DNA of 64,000 bases from an uncultured Shinella sp. (GTDB lineage: Bacteria > Pseudomonadota > Alphaproteobacteria > Rhizobiales > Rhizobiaceae). Positions within the stretch are counted from its first letter, which is position 1. Each line of letters begins with the position of its first letter. Below, one piece after another: positions 43,235-52,596 of this stretch. Both the position numbers and the translations under genes were made by a program. The notes under the pieces were generated by a model, which saw only the letters and a program-made list of their open reading frames with translations, was not told the origin of the DNA and made no database searches. Location of the stretch: positions 1-64,000 of the forward strand of contig NZ_CAMLFY010000004.1 of NCBI RefSeq assembly GCF_946479415.1, in the 5' to 3' direction.

Positions 43235-43378
43235 TCCTGTCCTCCTTTTAGGATGCTGATTTCACGGGTTGGCGGCACTATTCACAGAACAGTCCGCCAT
43301 ATGCAACAGGCCTGAAAGACCCGACTGCGAGCCAAATCGATTAAATGGAGCAGTAGAAATAAATTTCTCGTGGACAGG

Positions 43379-43410
43379 GTAAAAATCCGGCCCGCGTGAG
43401 CGAGCCGGAT
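43379..43410 (-). terminator. Rho-independent terminator of ftsK
   Basis: ATCCGGC/GCCGGAT arms with an inner CGC/GCG pair (43385-43410, one mismatched pair inside) are followed in the minus direction by TTTTT. A second perfect 8-bp hairpin ATTGCCCG/CGGGCAAT (43445-43465) lies between the ftsK stop and this terminator. Confidence 0.75.
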
Positions 43411-43482
43411 CCGGAAAATCCATCCATTTCAAATAAGTAGGACAATTGCCCGAAAGACGGGCAATCGCCACCAGAGAAAATC

Positions 43483-46194
43483 TCACTCGTCTTCGGCCGA
43501 TTCCGGCGCCTGGAAGCTGCCACGCTCGCCCGAAATGATCTCGCGTTTGCCGACATGGTTGGCAGGGCCGACGAGGCCTTCCTTCTCCATGCGCTCGACG
43601 AGGGACGCAGCCCGGTTGTAGCCGACGGCAAGGCGGCGCTGGATATAGGAGGTCGAGCACTTGCGATCGCGCAGTACGACCTTGACCGCCTTCTCGTAGA
43701 GATCGTCGCCGTCTTCGGCGGCGATATCACCCTTGTCGAAGACGGCACCGCCGGTCGTCGGCTTCTCGTCTTCCTCTTCTTCCTCGTCGGCCGTCACCGT
43801 TTCCAGATATTCCGGGCGGCCCTGGGCCTTGAGATGCAGCACGACCTTTTCGACTTCCTCGTCGGAAACGAAGGGGCCATGGACGCGCGAGATGCGCCCA
43901 CCGCCGGCCATGTGCAGCATGTCGCCCTGGCCGAGGAGCTGTTCGGCACCCTGTTCGCCCAGGATGGTGCGGCTGTCGATCTTCGAGGTGACCTGGAAGG
44001 AGATGCGCGTCGGGAAGTTCGCCTTGATCGTGCCGGTGATGACGTCGACCGAGGGGCGTTGCGTCGCCATGATCAGGTGGATACCGGCGGCACGGGCCAT
44101 CTGGGCGAGACGCTGGATCGCGCCTTCGATCTCCTTGCCGGCGACCATCATCAGGTCGGCCATCTCGTCGACGATGACGACGATATAGGGCATCGGCTCG
44201 AGCGAGAGTTCCTGCTCCTCGTTGATCGCCTCGCCGGTTCCCTTGTCGAAACCGGTCTGCACGCTGATCGAGATCGTCTCGCCCTTGTCGCGGGCGGCGG
44301 CAACGCGGGTGTTGTAGCCGTCGATATTGCGCACGCCGAGGCGCGACATCTTGCGGTAACGGTCCTCCATCTCGCGCACCGCCCATTTCAGCGCCATGAC
44401 GGCCTTCTTGGGATCGGTGACGACGGGGGTCAGCAGATGCGGAATGCCGTCATAGATCGACAGTTCCAGCATCTTGGGATCGACCATGATCAGGCGGCAT
44501 TCTTCCGGGCGGAAACGGTAGAGCAGCGAGAGGATCATCGTGTTGATGGCAACCGACTTGCCCGAGCCGGTGGTGCCGGCGACGAGCAGGTGCGGCATCT
44601 TCGCGAGTTCGGCGATGACGGGTTCGCCACCGATGGTCTTGCCCAGGCATAGCGGCAGCTTGAAGCCGGTGCGGGCAAAATCCTGGCTCTCGATCATCTC
44701 GCGGAAATAGACCGTCTCGCGCGTCTGGTTCGGCAGCTCGATGCCGATGACATTGCGGCCGGGCACGACCGCCACACGGGCCGAAAGGGCCGACATGGAG
44801 CGGGCGATATCGTCGGCAAGACCGATGACGCGCGAGGATTTCACGCCCGGTGCGGGCTCGAATTCGTAGAGCGTGACGACCGGACCCGGGCGAACATGGA
44901 TGATCTCGCCGCGAACGCCGAAATCTTCCAGGACGCTTTCGAGAAGGCCGGCATTCTGTTCCAGCTGTTCCTGCGTCAGCACGAAACCGACGGTGCGCGG
45001 CGGCTCCTGCAACAGGTCGCGCGGCGGATATTCGTAGGTATCGCCGGCCGGCGTCGCCATCGTGACCTGGAACGGCTTGGCACGGGAGAGCACCGAAGAC
45101 GGCATTTCGCGCGCGGGCTCGGCAATCGCGACCGGGGAGGACGCCGCGACAACGGCAGCGGGGCTCTGCTTGAACTCGAAAACCGGCAGGACGACCTCGG
45201 CAACGGTTTCGACGACCGGTGCCGGGACGATTGCGACCGGCTCGATCTTCACCTCGGGCACGATGACGGCAGGCTCGGCGACGATGGTGCGAGCCGTTGC
45301 CGGACGGCATTCGACGACACGGAAGAGCGACGCGATGGAGGACGGCTCAGCAGGCATCTCGGCGACCGGGACCGGTGCGGGCGGGATGACGACGGGTGCC
45401 GGTGTCGGCAGCGGCATACGCACAACGGTGGCGGCTACGGCAGGCTTCACCCGGACCTCGGCGGCATCCTCGTCGGGAACGAACGTTTCCCAGAATGCAT
45501 GGTCCGAGAGATTGGCAAAGCGGGCGATGGCGGCGCGGACATCCGCCTTCACGACCGGCTTTGCGGCGGCAATAACGGGCGCGGCCATGCGCGGGACGAT
45601 CGGCGCGCTCGGCTTGAACACCACCGAAGCATCGGCCGGTGTGCCGACCGTGCCGGCGGCAACCAAGGCCTGAACGAGCGGCGGGGCGGGTTCGGCCGGT
45701 GCAGCGGCGGCAGCGGCCTCCGCCTGCTGCTCTTCGGAGCGGCGACGGCGATCCTCGAGGGCCTCCCGCAGGCGCTGAAGCAGCTCGGCTTGGCTGAGCT
45801 GCGGCGTCAGGATGGGCTGGGCAGCCTCGACAGGCTGTTCGACCGTTTCGGCCGCCAGCTGGGCGTGCTGTGCCTCTTCGGCGGCAGCCTCCTCGATCTT
45901 CGCCGCGACCTTGTCTGGCGTGCGGGTAAAACGCACGTTCGGGGCCATGTAGAAATGGCTTTCCCAGCTGCCGTCGGAAAACTGGCCGGGATCGTAGCTG
46001 CGCAGCGCCGGCGAGCGGAACCTCGGATGATAGGCCTCGTCGTTCGCCACCGGCTCATCCGCGGCGTGCCAATCCTCAAATTCCGGCTCTATCTCCGGCA
46101 ATTCATTGTTTTCATAAGCGGAATTCGCCGAGTGATCGACGCTTTCCTCTTCGGTTTCGAGGACGGGGTAAAAGTTTGTTCTGGAAATACGCAT
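43483..46194 (-). CDS. ftsK: FtsK/SpoIIIE DNA translocase without N-terminal membrane spans
   Basis: 903 residues. About 400 residues at the N-terminus are a Pro/Ala/Val/Glu-rich linker with no hydrophobic span. The motor follows: alpha/beta parts ([32 protein letters not shown]), Walker [13 protein letters not shown], Walker [14 protein letters not shown], and [19 protein letters not shown]. The C-terminal gamma winged helix ([20 protein letters not shown]) should read KOPS-type sequences. FtsK normally has four membrane spans, so this copy is either a soluble paralogue or depends on another anchor. The ATG at 46194 ([10 protein letters not shown]) is preferred to a GTG four codons upstream. 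Confidence 0.9.
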   Translation of the reverse strand: MRISRTNFYPVLETEEESVDHSANSAYENNELPEIEPEFEDWHAADEPVANDEAYHPRFRSPALRSYDPGQFSDGSWESHFYMAPNVRFTRTPDKVAAKIEEAAAEEAQHAQLAAETVEQPVEAAQPILTPQLSQAELLQRLREALEDRRRRSEEQQAEAAAAAAPAEPAPPLVQALVAAGTVGTPADASVVFKPSAPIVPRMAAPVIAAAKPVVKADVRAAIARFANLSDHAFWETFVPDEDAAEVRVKPAVAATVVRMPLPTPAPVVIPPAPVPVAEMPAEPSSIASLFRVVECRPATARTIVAEPAVIVPEVKIEPVAIVPAPVVETVAEVVLPVFEFKQSPAAVVAASSPVAIAEPAREMPSSVLSRAKPFQVTMATPAGDTYEYPPRDLLQEPPRTVGFVLTQEQLEQNAGLLESVLEDFGVRGEIIHVRPGPVVTLYEFEPAPGVKSSRVIGLADDIARSMSALSARVAVVPGRNVIGIELPNQTRETVYFREMIESQDFARTGFKLPLCLGKTIGGEPVIAELAKMPHLLVAGTTGSGKSVAINTMILSLLYRFRPEECRLIMVDPKMLELSIYDGIPHLLTPVVTDPKKAVMALKWAVREMEDRYRKMSRLGVRNIDGYNTRVAAARDKGETISISVQTGFDKGTGEAINEEQELSLEPMPYIVVIVDEMADLMMVAGKEIEGAIQRLAQMARAAGIHLIMATQRPSVDVITGTIKANFPTRISFQVTSKIDSRTILGEQGAEQLLGQGDMLHMAGGGRISRVHGPFVSDEEVEKVVLHLKAQGRPEYLETVTADEEEEEDEKPTTGGAVFDKGDIAAEDGDDLYEKAVKVVLRDRKCSTSYIQRRLAVGYNRAASLVERMEKEGLVGPANHVGKREIISGERGSFQAPESAEDE

Positions 46195-46301
46195 GAACCT
46201 GCACACTCGACGATCATTGCCGATAGGGATGCGTAGATGGTTAGGAAATGAAGGTTAACAATGTCTTTGGACGGGACGGAAATCGTGTTGGCGATCCCGT
46301 T

Positions 46302-47369
46302 TCAATCCACCCGTTTTCCCTCGCCATCGAAGGCGTGAAGCCTGTCTTGCGGCAGGTCGACGCGGATCGTCGTGCCGGGATTCAGCATCCGTCTGTCCTG
46401 TGTAAAAATTTTCATCGGGATGCCGTGAACGGTGACATGCATGATGATACCGAAGCCCGTCGGCTCGATGAGATCGACCGCGGCTTCCAGCGCACCGCCT
46501 TCGACAATCACAACATGTTCAGGACGGATGCCGAGTGTCGCCGCCGAGCCTGATTCGAGACCCTCGCGTTTGCGAATCGGAAGCGTCGTGCCATTCGCAA
46601 GCCTGAGGTCCGCGTGATCGCCGGAAACGAGATAACGTCCTTCGAAAAAGTTCATGCCGGGCGAGCCGATGAAGCCGGCGACGAAGAGATTGGCGGGCCG
46701 ATCGTAGAGCTCGAGCGGCGAGCCGACCTGCTGGACGACGCCGGCGTGCATGGCGACGATGCGGTCCGCCAGCGTCATCGCCTCGATCTGATCATGCGTG
46801 ACATAGATGGAGGTCGCGCGAAGGTCGCCGTGCAGCTTTTTGATTTCGGCACGCATCTGTTCGCGCAGGCGCGCATCGAGGTTGGAGAGCGGCTCGTCGA
46901 AGAGAAAGGCCTTCGGTTGGCGCACGATGGCGCGGCCCATGGCGACGCGCTGGCGCTGGCCGCCGGACAGTGCTTTCGGGCGGCGCTCCAGAAGCGGCTC
47001 CAGCCCGAGCTTGGCGGCCGCACCACCGACGGCGCTCGCGATCTTCTCCTTGGCGGAACGGCGCAGGCGCAGGCTGTAGCTCATGTTGTCGGCGACGCTC
47101 ATATGCGGATAGAGCGCGTAGGACTGGAACACCATGGCGATGTCGCGGTCTTTTGGCGCGAGATCGTTCACCCGTTTGCCGTCGATCTGGATGTCGCCGG
47201 ACGTAACGTCCTCCAATCCTGCGATCATGCGCAGCAGAGTGGACTTGCCGCAGCCGGAGGGGCCGACGAGCACGATGAATTCGCCGTCGCGAATGGTGAG
47301 ATCGACGCCGTGCAGGACGGGAAAGGCGCCGAAGCTTTTGCGGACACTCTGGATATCGATGGAAGCCAT
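46302..47369 (-). CDS. Sugar ABC transporter ATP-binding protein (UgpC/MsmK type)
   Basis: 355 residues with Walker [10 protein letters not shown], signature [14 protein letters not shown], Walker [12 protein letters not shown] and a C-terminal OB domain. It is the last gene of a second CUT1 importer operon (binding protein, two permeases, ATPase), 11 bases after the permease gene. The sugar is unknown. Confidence 0.93.
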   Translation of the reverse strand: MASIDIQSVRKSFGAFPVLHGVDLTIRDGEFIVLVGPSGCGKSTLLRMIAGLEDVTSGDIQIDGKRVNDLAPKDRDIAMVFQSYALYPHMSVADNMSYSLRLRRSAKEKIASAVGGAAAKLGLEPLLERRPKALSGGQRQRVAMGRAIVRQPKAFLFDEPLSNLDARLREQMRAEIKKLHGDLRATSIYVTHDQIEAMTLADRIVAMHAGVVQQVGSPLELYDRPANLFVAGFIGSPGMNFFEGRYLVSGDHADLRLANGTTLPIRKREGLESGSAATLGIRPEHVVIVEGGALEAAVDLIEPTGFGIIMHVTVHGIPMKIFTQDRRMLNPGTTIRVDLPQDRLHAFDGEGKRVD

Positions 47370-47380
47370 GGGAAAACCTT

Positions 47381-48211
47381 TCAGCCTTTGACCGCACCGG
47401 CCGTCAGGCCCTGCACGAGATAGCGCTGGATGAGCAGGAAGAAGAGGCAGGCCGGGATGAGCGCGAGCACGCCCGCCGCCATCATCTGCCCGAAATCGAC
47501 CGAGAATTTGGAGACGAAGGTGAGAAGCCCGACTGGGAAAGTCGCCGCATCGTTGCCGGAGATCAGCATCAGCGCGAAGAGCAATTCACTCCAGGCCGCC
47601 GTGAAGACGAAACCAAGGGTGGCGGCGATGCCGGGCAGCGTCAGCGGCAGGATGATCTGGCGGAAGGCGACGAACTGGGTCGCCCCGTCGATCATCGCCG
47701 CCTCTTCCAGGTCCTTCGGAATGCCGTCGAAGAAGGACTGCATGAGGAAGGTTGCGAAGGGCACGTTGAAGGCGGTGTAGACGAGGACGAGGCCGGTGAG
47801 GCTGTTCGTCAGGCCGAGCGGCGAGAGCATCTTGAAGATCGGCGCCACCAGCATGACGAGCGGGAACATCTGCGTCATCAGCATCAAGGCGACGATCCAG
47901 TATTTTGCGCGGAAGGTGAAACGCGACAGTGCGTAGCCGGCAAGCGAGGCGAGGATCGTCACCGTCACGGCCGTGGAGCCGGCGACGATGAGGCTGTTCT
48001 TGAAGAAGGTCGGGAAGGCGCTGTGAGCGATGACGAAGGAATAGTGCTCGAAGGTCGTGCGCGACGGCCACATCCGCACGCCCTCGCTGTAGAGCAGATC
48101 GTTCGGCGTGACCGAGACCTTCAGGAGCCAGAACAGCGGAAAGAGCGCGAAGGCGATATAGGCGAGGATTGCCAGGCGATGCAGGATGGTAAGGACGGGT
48201 TTGCTTCGCAT
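47381..48211 (-). CDS. Sugar ABC transporter permease (MalG type)
   Basis: 276-residue inner-membrane protein with six hydrophobic spans, the EAA loop EEAAMIDGATQFVAFRQI, and the C-terminus YLVQGLTAGAVKG typical of MalG-like proteins. It lies 4 bases after the MalF-type permease gene. Confidence 0.93.
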   Translation of the reverse strand: MRSKPVLTILHRLAILAYIAFALFPLFWLLKVSVTPNDLLYSEGVRMWPSRTTFEHYSFVIAHSAFPTFFKNSLIVAGSTAVTVTILASLAGYALSRFTFRAKYWIVALMLMTQMFPLVMLVAPIFKMLSPLGLTNSLTGLVLVYTAFNVPFATFLMQSFFDGIPKDLEEAAMIDGATQFVAFRQIILPLTLPGIAATLGFVFTAAWSELLFALMLISGNDAATFPVGLLTFVSKFSVDFGQMMAAGVLALIPACLFFLLIQRYLVQGLTAGAVKG

Positions 48212-48215
48212 GGCA

Positions 48216-49139
48216 TCACCCCTTGTTGAGCAGCGTCTGCCGCAGCAGCACGATCAGCAGCGAATAGACGAGCAGGAGCACCAGCAGCACGAGGGCGATA
48301 GCCGAGGCATAACCGAAATCGAGCCGCTTGAAGGCCTGCGTGAAGATGTAGCTCGCGACGATCTGCGTGCGGTCCGCCGGCCCGCCATTGGTCATGACGA
48401 CGATGAGATCGGCGAAATTGGAGACCCAGACGGTGCGCAAGAGGATGGTGATGGCGATGGTTGGCGCCAGAAACGGCAGCGTGATCGAAAGGAACCGTTG
48501 CACCGGCCCGGCCCCGTCGATGCTGGCCGCTTCATAGAGATCGCGCGGGATCGCCTGTAGAGCGGCAAGCAGCGTGATCGCGAAGAAGGGAATGCCCCAC
48601 CAGACATTGGCGGCGATCGGCCCCCACATGGCGAGTTGCGGGTCGGAGAGGATATTGTTCGGCGCATCCATGATCCCGAGCGCATACAGCCAGTGCGGCA
48701 GGGGGCCGATCACCGGATTGAACAACCAGGCCCAGTTGAGGCCCGCCAGGAAACTCGGCACCGCCCAGGGGAGGAAGACGAGCGCCTGCGCCAGACCGCG
48801 ACCGGCAAAGGGCTTGTCGAGCAAGAGTGCGAGGATGAGCCCGAAGACGAATTGCAGGAAGACCGACGCGCCCGTCCACCACAAGGTGTTGCGCAACGCC
48901 CGGAAGAACGCCTGATCCTGACCGAGCGCCCTGAAATGATCGAGCCCGATGAAGCCGCCGGAAAACGGGTTCAAAAGCTGGATATCGCGGAAGGCATAGG
49001 AAATACCGAGCGCCAGCGGCACCAGCATCACACCGATGATCAGGATCAGCGCGGGCGCGCTGTAGAGATAGGGTTCCGACGCATCGGCGATCCGCTTTCG
49101 AAGCGGCTTTGCAGCGTGCGAATGGGCGTCAAAGGTCAT
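48216..49139 (-). CDS. Sugar ABC transporter permease (MalF type)
   Basis: 307 residues from the ATG at 49139 (MTFDAHSHAAK). Six spans; the EAA loop is YEAASIDGAGPVQRFLSI, and TNGGPADRTQIVAS is the common MalF-type segment. It forms the channel with the following permease. Confidence 0.93.
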   Translation of the reverse strand: MTFDAHSHAAKPLRKRIADASEPYLYSAPALILIIGVMLVPLALGISYAFRDIQLLNPFSGGFIGLDHFRALGQDQAFFRALRNTLWWTGASVFLQFVFGLILALLLDKPFAGRGLAQALVFLPWAVPSFLAGLNWAWLFNPVIGPLPHWLYALGIMDAPNNILSDPQLAMWGPIAANVWWGIPFFAITLLAALQAIPRDLYEAASIDGAGPVQRFLSITLPFLAPTIAITILLRTVWVSNFADLIVVMTNGGPADRTQIVASYIFTQAFKRLDFGYASAIALVLLVLLLVYSLLIVLLRQTLLNKG

Positions 49140-49184
49140 CGTCTCGCTTCCGGTGGGTGCGGGGCGTTTCAAAAAGCGGATGGT

Positions 49185-49214
49185 ACCGGGCGGAGCCTTG
49201 GGTCTCCGCCCGGT
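49185..49214 (-). promoter_or_regulatory. Intercistronic hairpin behind the second sugar-binding protein gene
   Basis: Perfect 11-bp stem, ACCGGGCGGAG (49185-49195) with CTCCGCCCGGT (49204-49214). In the minus direction a short T5 run follows about 10 bases later, so it may also act as a leaky terminator between the binding protein (stop 49227) and permease (start 49139) genes. Confidence 0.7.
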
Positions 49215-49226
49215 CGTTCCTCAGGC

Positions 49227-50486
49227 CTATTTCTTGGCGAGGAACTTCTGCTGTGCCTTCGTCAGATAGTCGGCCCACTGGTTGGCCAGGTCTTCCGGCG
49301 TGATGTCGCCGAGAAGCGCTTCCTGCGAGGTCTTGATGACGAGCGAATCCTTGAAGAAGGCGAATTCCTCGAGATGCGTCGGCATCACGGTCGGCACGGC
49401 ATCCTTGTCTTCAAGCTCGGCGAACCAGCCCTTGAACTGTTCGCTGGCATAGAAGGAATCCTTTTCCGCTGACGTATGAACCGGCAGCGCGCCGGTGCGC
49501 TTGTTCCACTCGATATTGCCTTCCGGGCCTTCGAGCGTTTCGATCAGCTTCCAGGAGAGATCCTTGTTGGCGCTGGTGGCAAACATCGACCAGCCGGCGA
49601 AACCGATCGTCGGGAAGGTCTTGCCGGCAGGCCCCTTCGGCATGGTCATGATGCCGTAGTCTTCCGCCTTCATGCGCTCTGCGATGGCGATGAGTGCGTC
49701 CGGGTCCTGATCGAGGAAGGCGCAGGTGCCGGAATAAAAGCCGGCGACGATCTCGTTGAAGCCCCAGTTGACGCTGTCCTTCGGCGCATAACCGTTCTTG
49801 TAGAGATCGATCACCCAGGTGAGGCCCTTGACCCAGCCTTCGCTGTTGAAGGTGGAGGTGCCGTCCTCGTTGAAGAACTTGTTGTCGCCGGCCATGGAAG
49901 CGCCGAACATCACCCAGCCGTTCAGGCCGCCCGGACCGCCGCGCAGGCAGTAGCCGTATTTGCCCGGCAGTGCCGAGATTTTCTTGGAGGCTTCGGCGAA
50001 CTCATCCATCGTCTTCGGCGGTTCGGAAACGCCGGCCTCGGCAAGCAGCTTCTTGTTGTAGAACATGGCACGCAGATAAAAGCCGTAGGGCAGCATATAG
50101 GCCGTGTCCTTGATGTCACGGCCAAGTTCCAGCGCGCGGGGCGTCAGGCCGGCGGTATGTTCCCACTTCGCCAGATAGGGCTCCAGGCTTTCGAGCATGC
50201 CGTTATTGGCATAGAGCGACAGCCAGGTGTCCGGCATTTCCATGACATCAGGCACCTCACCGGCCGAAACCATGGTGGCGAATTTCTGAAACGCCTCGCC
50301 CCAGGGCAGCGAGATGATCTCGACCTTCGTGCCGGGGTTCGCCGCCTCGAACTTGCCGACAATGGATTTCAGCGTCTCGGTCCGCTCGGGGCTGGTGATC
50401 ACCTCGACGAGCTTCAGCGTGGTATCAGCCAATGCGCTCGATGCCATCAGGGTGGTGATGAGAGCGGCAGTCAAAAGTCTCTTCAT
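49227..50486 (-). CDS. Sugar ABC transporter periplasmic binding protein
   Basis: 419 residues with a signal peptide at 1-20 (MKRLLTAALITTLMASSALA) and the CUT1 binding fold (FEAANPGTKVEII, VPDVMEMPDTWLSLYA, FNEIVAGFYSGTCAFLDQD). A GAGGGAA ribosome binding site precedes the ATG. It starts 39 bases after the PLP-enzyme gene, so the GntR-lyase-importer genes form one probable operon. Confidence 0.93.
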   Translation of the reverse strand: MKRLLTAALITTLMASSALADTTLKLVEVITSPERTETLKSIVGKFEAANPGTKVEIISLPWGEAFQKFATMVSAGEVPDVMEMPDTWLSLYANNGMLESLEPYLAKWEHTAGLTPRALELGRDIKDTAYMLPYGFYLRAMFYNKKLLAEAGVSEPPKTMDEFAEASKKISALPGKYGYCLRGGPGGLNGWVMFGASMAGDNKFFNEDGTSTFNSEGWVKGLTWVIDLYKNGYAPKDSVNWGFNEIVAGFYSGTCAFLDQDPDALIAIAERMKAEDYGIMTMPKGPAGKTFPTIGFAGWSMFATSANKDLSWKLIETLEGPEGNIEWNKRTGALPVHTSAEKDSFYASEQFKGWFAELEDKDAVPTVMPTHLEEFAFFKDSLVIKTSQEALLGDITPEDLANQWADYLTKAQQKFLAKK

Positions 50487-50525
50487 GGTCGTTCCCTCTT
50501 TTCTGGTTTGCTTCCGATAATGAAG

Positions 50526-51698
50526 TCAGGCTTCGGTCGCGGCTGAAATTGCCGTTTCCAGATCACTCCACAGGGCCTCGGTTCCCTCCAGGCCGACATG
50601 GAGACGCACGGACCGCGCGTGAATGCCGAAGGCATGCGCGGAATTGGGCTGGGCCTTCTGCTCCAGCACGACCTCGCCCGGCACGATCAGGCTCTCGTGC
50701 CCACCCCAGGAGACGCCGAGCTTGAAGAGCTTGAGGCGGTCCGCGAAGGCCTTGATGTCGATGCCTTCGCGGAAGATGAAGGAGAACAGGCCGGACGTAC
50801 CGGTAAGGCCCGGCGGCAGGCGATTGGCGAGCGCGGGATGGCAAACCGTCTCGACGATATCGAGCGCCTGCAACCGCTTGGCGATCTCAAGCCCGGCTGC
50901 TTCATGCGCCTTCATGCGGATCGGCAGGGTGCGCAGGCCGCGGATCAACAGCCAGGCATCGAAGGGCGAGAGCTTGCCGCCGAGATAGGGATAGGCCTCC
51001 GAGCGGATGCGCCCGATCAGCTCTTTCGACCCGGTGACGATACCCGCGACCACATCGCTGTGACCGCCGAGATATTTTGAAGCCGAGTGCAACACCAGAT
51101 CGACGCCGAGCGTCAGCGGACGCTGGAAGATCGGGCTCGCCCAGCTGTTGTCGATGACGCTGACGGCGCCGTGGCGTTTGGCGAGTGCCGCAAGCGCACC
51201 GACATCGTGCGCCTCCATGACCCAGCTCGTCGGGCTTTCGAGATAGAGCAGCTTGGCGCCCGGCAAGGCCTTGGCCACCGCTTCCTCGTCGCGCCCATCG
51301 ACATAGGTCACCTCGATCTTCATCCGCTTCAGATGCGTGCCGAACAGGCGGAAGGCATCCGGGTAGCAATGGCGCACCGCGACGATACGGTCGCCCGGCT
51401 CGACGAAGGAGAGCACGGTGGAGGAAATCGCCGCCATGCCGCTGGCAAAACCCAGCGCGTCCTCGCCGCCCTCGAGCTTGGCCAGCATCTCCTCGAAGGC
51501 GCGCACCGTCGGGTTGAGGCCACGCGTATAAATCGGCCGCACGATCTCGCCGCGATAGGCCGACACCATCTCGTCATAGCTGCCGAAGGTGAAGAGCGAG
51601 GTCTGCACGATGGGCGGCACAACCGCCTCGAAGGCGTTCGCTTCGTCATGGGCGACGATAAACGAGGCTAGGTCGAACGGATCGGCTCCGTTGGTCAT
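50526..51698 (-). CDS. Cys/Met-metabolism PLP enzyme (cystathionine beta-lyase-like)
   Basis: 390 residues. Features are EAVVPPIVQTSLFTFGSYDEM and YTRGLNPTVRAFEEMLAKLE (read in part), GFASGMAAISSTVLSF, LESPTSWVMEAHDV, the PLP Asp in VIDNSWASP and the PLP Lys in LHSASKYLGGHSD. Such enzymes split C-S bonds of cystathionine-like compounds or transfer their side chains. The start codon overlaps the stop of the GntR gene (ATGA). Being in an operon with a sugar importer is unusual and suggests a substrate with a cleavable sulfur or amino-acid part. Confidence 0.88.
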   Translation of the reverse strand: MTNGADPFDLASFIVAHDEANAFEAVVPPIVQTSLFTFGSYDEMVSAYRGEIVRPIYTRGLNPTVRAFEEMLAKLEGGEDALGFASGMAAISSTVLSFVEPGDRIVAVRHCYPDAFRLFGTHLKRMKIEVTYVDGRDEEAVAKALPGAKLLYLESPTSWVMEAHDVGALAALAKRHGAVSVIDNSWASPIFQRPLTLGVDLVLHSASKYLGGHSDVVAGIVTGSKELIGRIRSEAYPYLGGKLSPFDAWLLIRGLRTLPIRMKAHEAAGLEIAKRLQALDIVETVCHPALANRLPPGLTGTSGLFSFIFREGIDIKAFADRLKLFKLGVSWGGHESLIVPGEVVLEQKAQPNSAHAFGIHARSVRLHVGLEGTEALWSDLETAISAATEA

Positions 51699-52417
51699 TT
51701 GGACATTTCCTTGATGTCTTCCTCGACGACTTCGAGGATCTTGAGCGTTTCGATACGCGCGGTCTCTGGATCCTGCGCTGCGATCGCGTTGAAGAGCGTA
51801 CGATGGAATGGGAAGGACCGGCGGGCGAAATCCGGCCGGTTGAAGGGCTTTTCCCAGAAGGTCTCGAAGGCGCCGCGCATCTGTTCGAGAAGCTGCTTGA
51901 ACAGCGGATTGTGCGTGGCGTCGTAGATGGCGAGGTGGAAGGCAAGGTCTTCCGGACCCGAAGAGCCCTTGGAAAGATGCACGCGCTCCATCTCGTCGAG
52001 CTTTTCCTCGATGATGACGAGGTCCCCGGCTGTCCGGCGCTTGGCCGCCACCATATTGGCCTCGCATTCGAGACCACGGCGAACCTCGAGCGTCTGCAAG
52101 AGGATGTCGCGCAGATGCGCCGCGTCGAAGGAGAGCGGCATGTGCACGGTCGCGGTCGTGATCGGCTTCAGGAGATAGGTGCCGCTGCCCTTGCGGCTTT
52201 CGATGACACCGAGCGCCTGGAAATGGCGGATCGCCTCGCGGATCGTCGAGCGCCCCACCGCCAGCGCCGCCATCAGCTCGCGCTCGGCCGGCAGGCGTTC
52301 GCCTGCTTTCAGACTTGCGCGGTCGATATAGGAGGCGAGCGCCTCCGTCACCTGCCGCGCACGGTCGATGGGCGGCAAGGGCGCGATCTGCGGCCTGCTG
52401 CTCGGTTCTGCCGGCAT
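51695..52417 (-). CDS. FadR-subfamily GntR regulator
   Basis: 240 residues from the ATG at 52417 (MPAEPSSRPQ). This start has GGGGAA upstream and lies about 45 bases after the predicted transcription start; the ATG at 52465 would sit at the -10 region and has no ribosome binding site. The winged helix is LPAERELMAALAVGRSTIREAI with SRKGSGTYLL; the FCD helical domain has DLAFHLAIYDATHNPLF with the metal-binding Asp/His pattern. First gene of the lyase-importer operon; it probably represses it. Confidence 0.88.
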   Translation of the reverse strand: MPAEPSSRPQIAPLPPIDRARQVTEALASYIDRASLKAGERLPAERELMAALAVGRSTIREAIRHFQALGVIESRKGSGTYLLKPITTATVHMPLSFDAAHLRDILLQTLEVRRGLECEANMVAAKRRTAGDLVIIEEKLDEMERVHLSKGSSGPEDLAFHLAIYDATHNPLFKQLLEQMRGAFETFWEKPFNRPDFARRSFPFHRTLFNAIAAQDPETARIETLKILEVVEEDIKEMSK

Positions 52418-52453
52418 GACACCAATTCCCCTGTCTCGTGTCAGCTTCTCAAA

Positions 52454-52464
52454 TTGGTCTGACA
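52454..52464. promoter_or_regulatory. Candidate FadR-type operator TTGGTCTGACA
   Basis: TTGGTCTGACA matches the core TGGTCnGAC(C)A of FadR-type GntR operators in all but the last C. It lies just downstream of the -10 box, at the expected transcription start, where a bound repressor would block initiation. A wider inverted pairing GGTC...GACC spans 52457-52486. Confidence 0.5.
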
Positions 52465-52469
52465 TCTTA

Positions 52470-52497
52470 GCATTATGCGCTGACCCTCCTCTGTCAA
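52470..52497 (-). promoter_or_regulatory. Sigma-70-type promoter of the GntR-lyase-importer operon
   Basis: On the minus strand, TTGACA (52492-52497, perfect -35) and TAATGC (52470-52475, -10) are 16 bases apart. Transcription would begin near 52463, giving a leader of about 45 bases to the start at 52417. Confidence 0.6.
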
Positions 52498-52541
52498 GAG
52501 ATTAATCATCCGTAAGCAGAGCAATCACCCATGAAAACGCA

Positions 52542-52570
52542 AAGAGCCGATCCTTACGGGATCGGCTCTT
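52542..52570 (-). terminator. Rho-independent terminator of the TupA-like gene
   Basis: AAGAGCCGATCC (52542-52553) pairs with GGGATCGGCTCTT (52558-52570) around a short loop; T-runs follow on both strands (TTTT on plus, TTT...TTTTC on minus). It lies 26 bases after the stop of the ATP-grasp gene. Confidence 0.88.
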
Positions 52571-52596
52571 TTGGACGGTGATTGAAGACAGTGATG

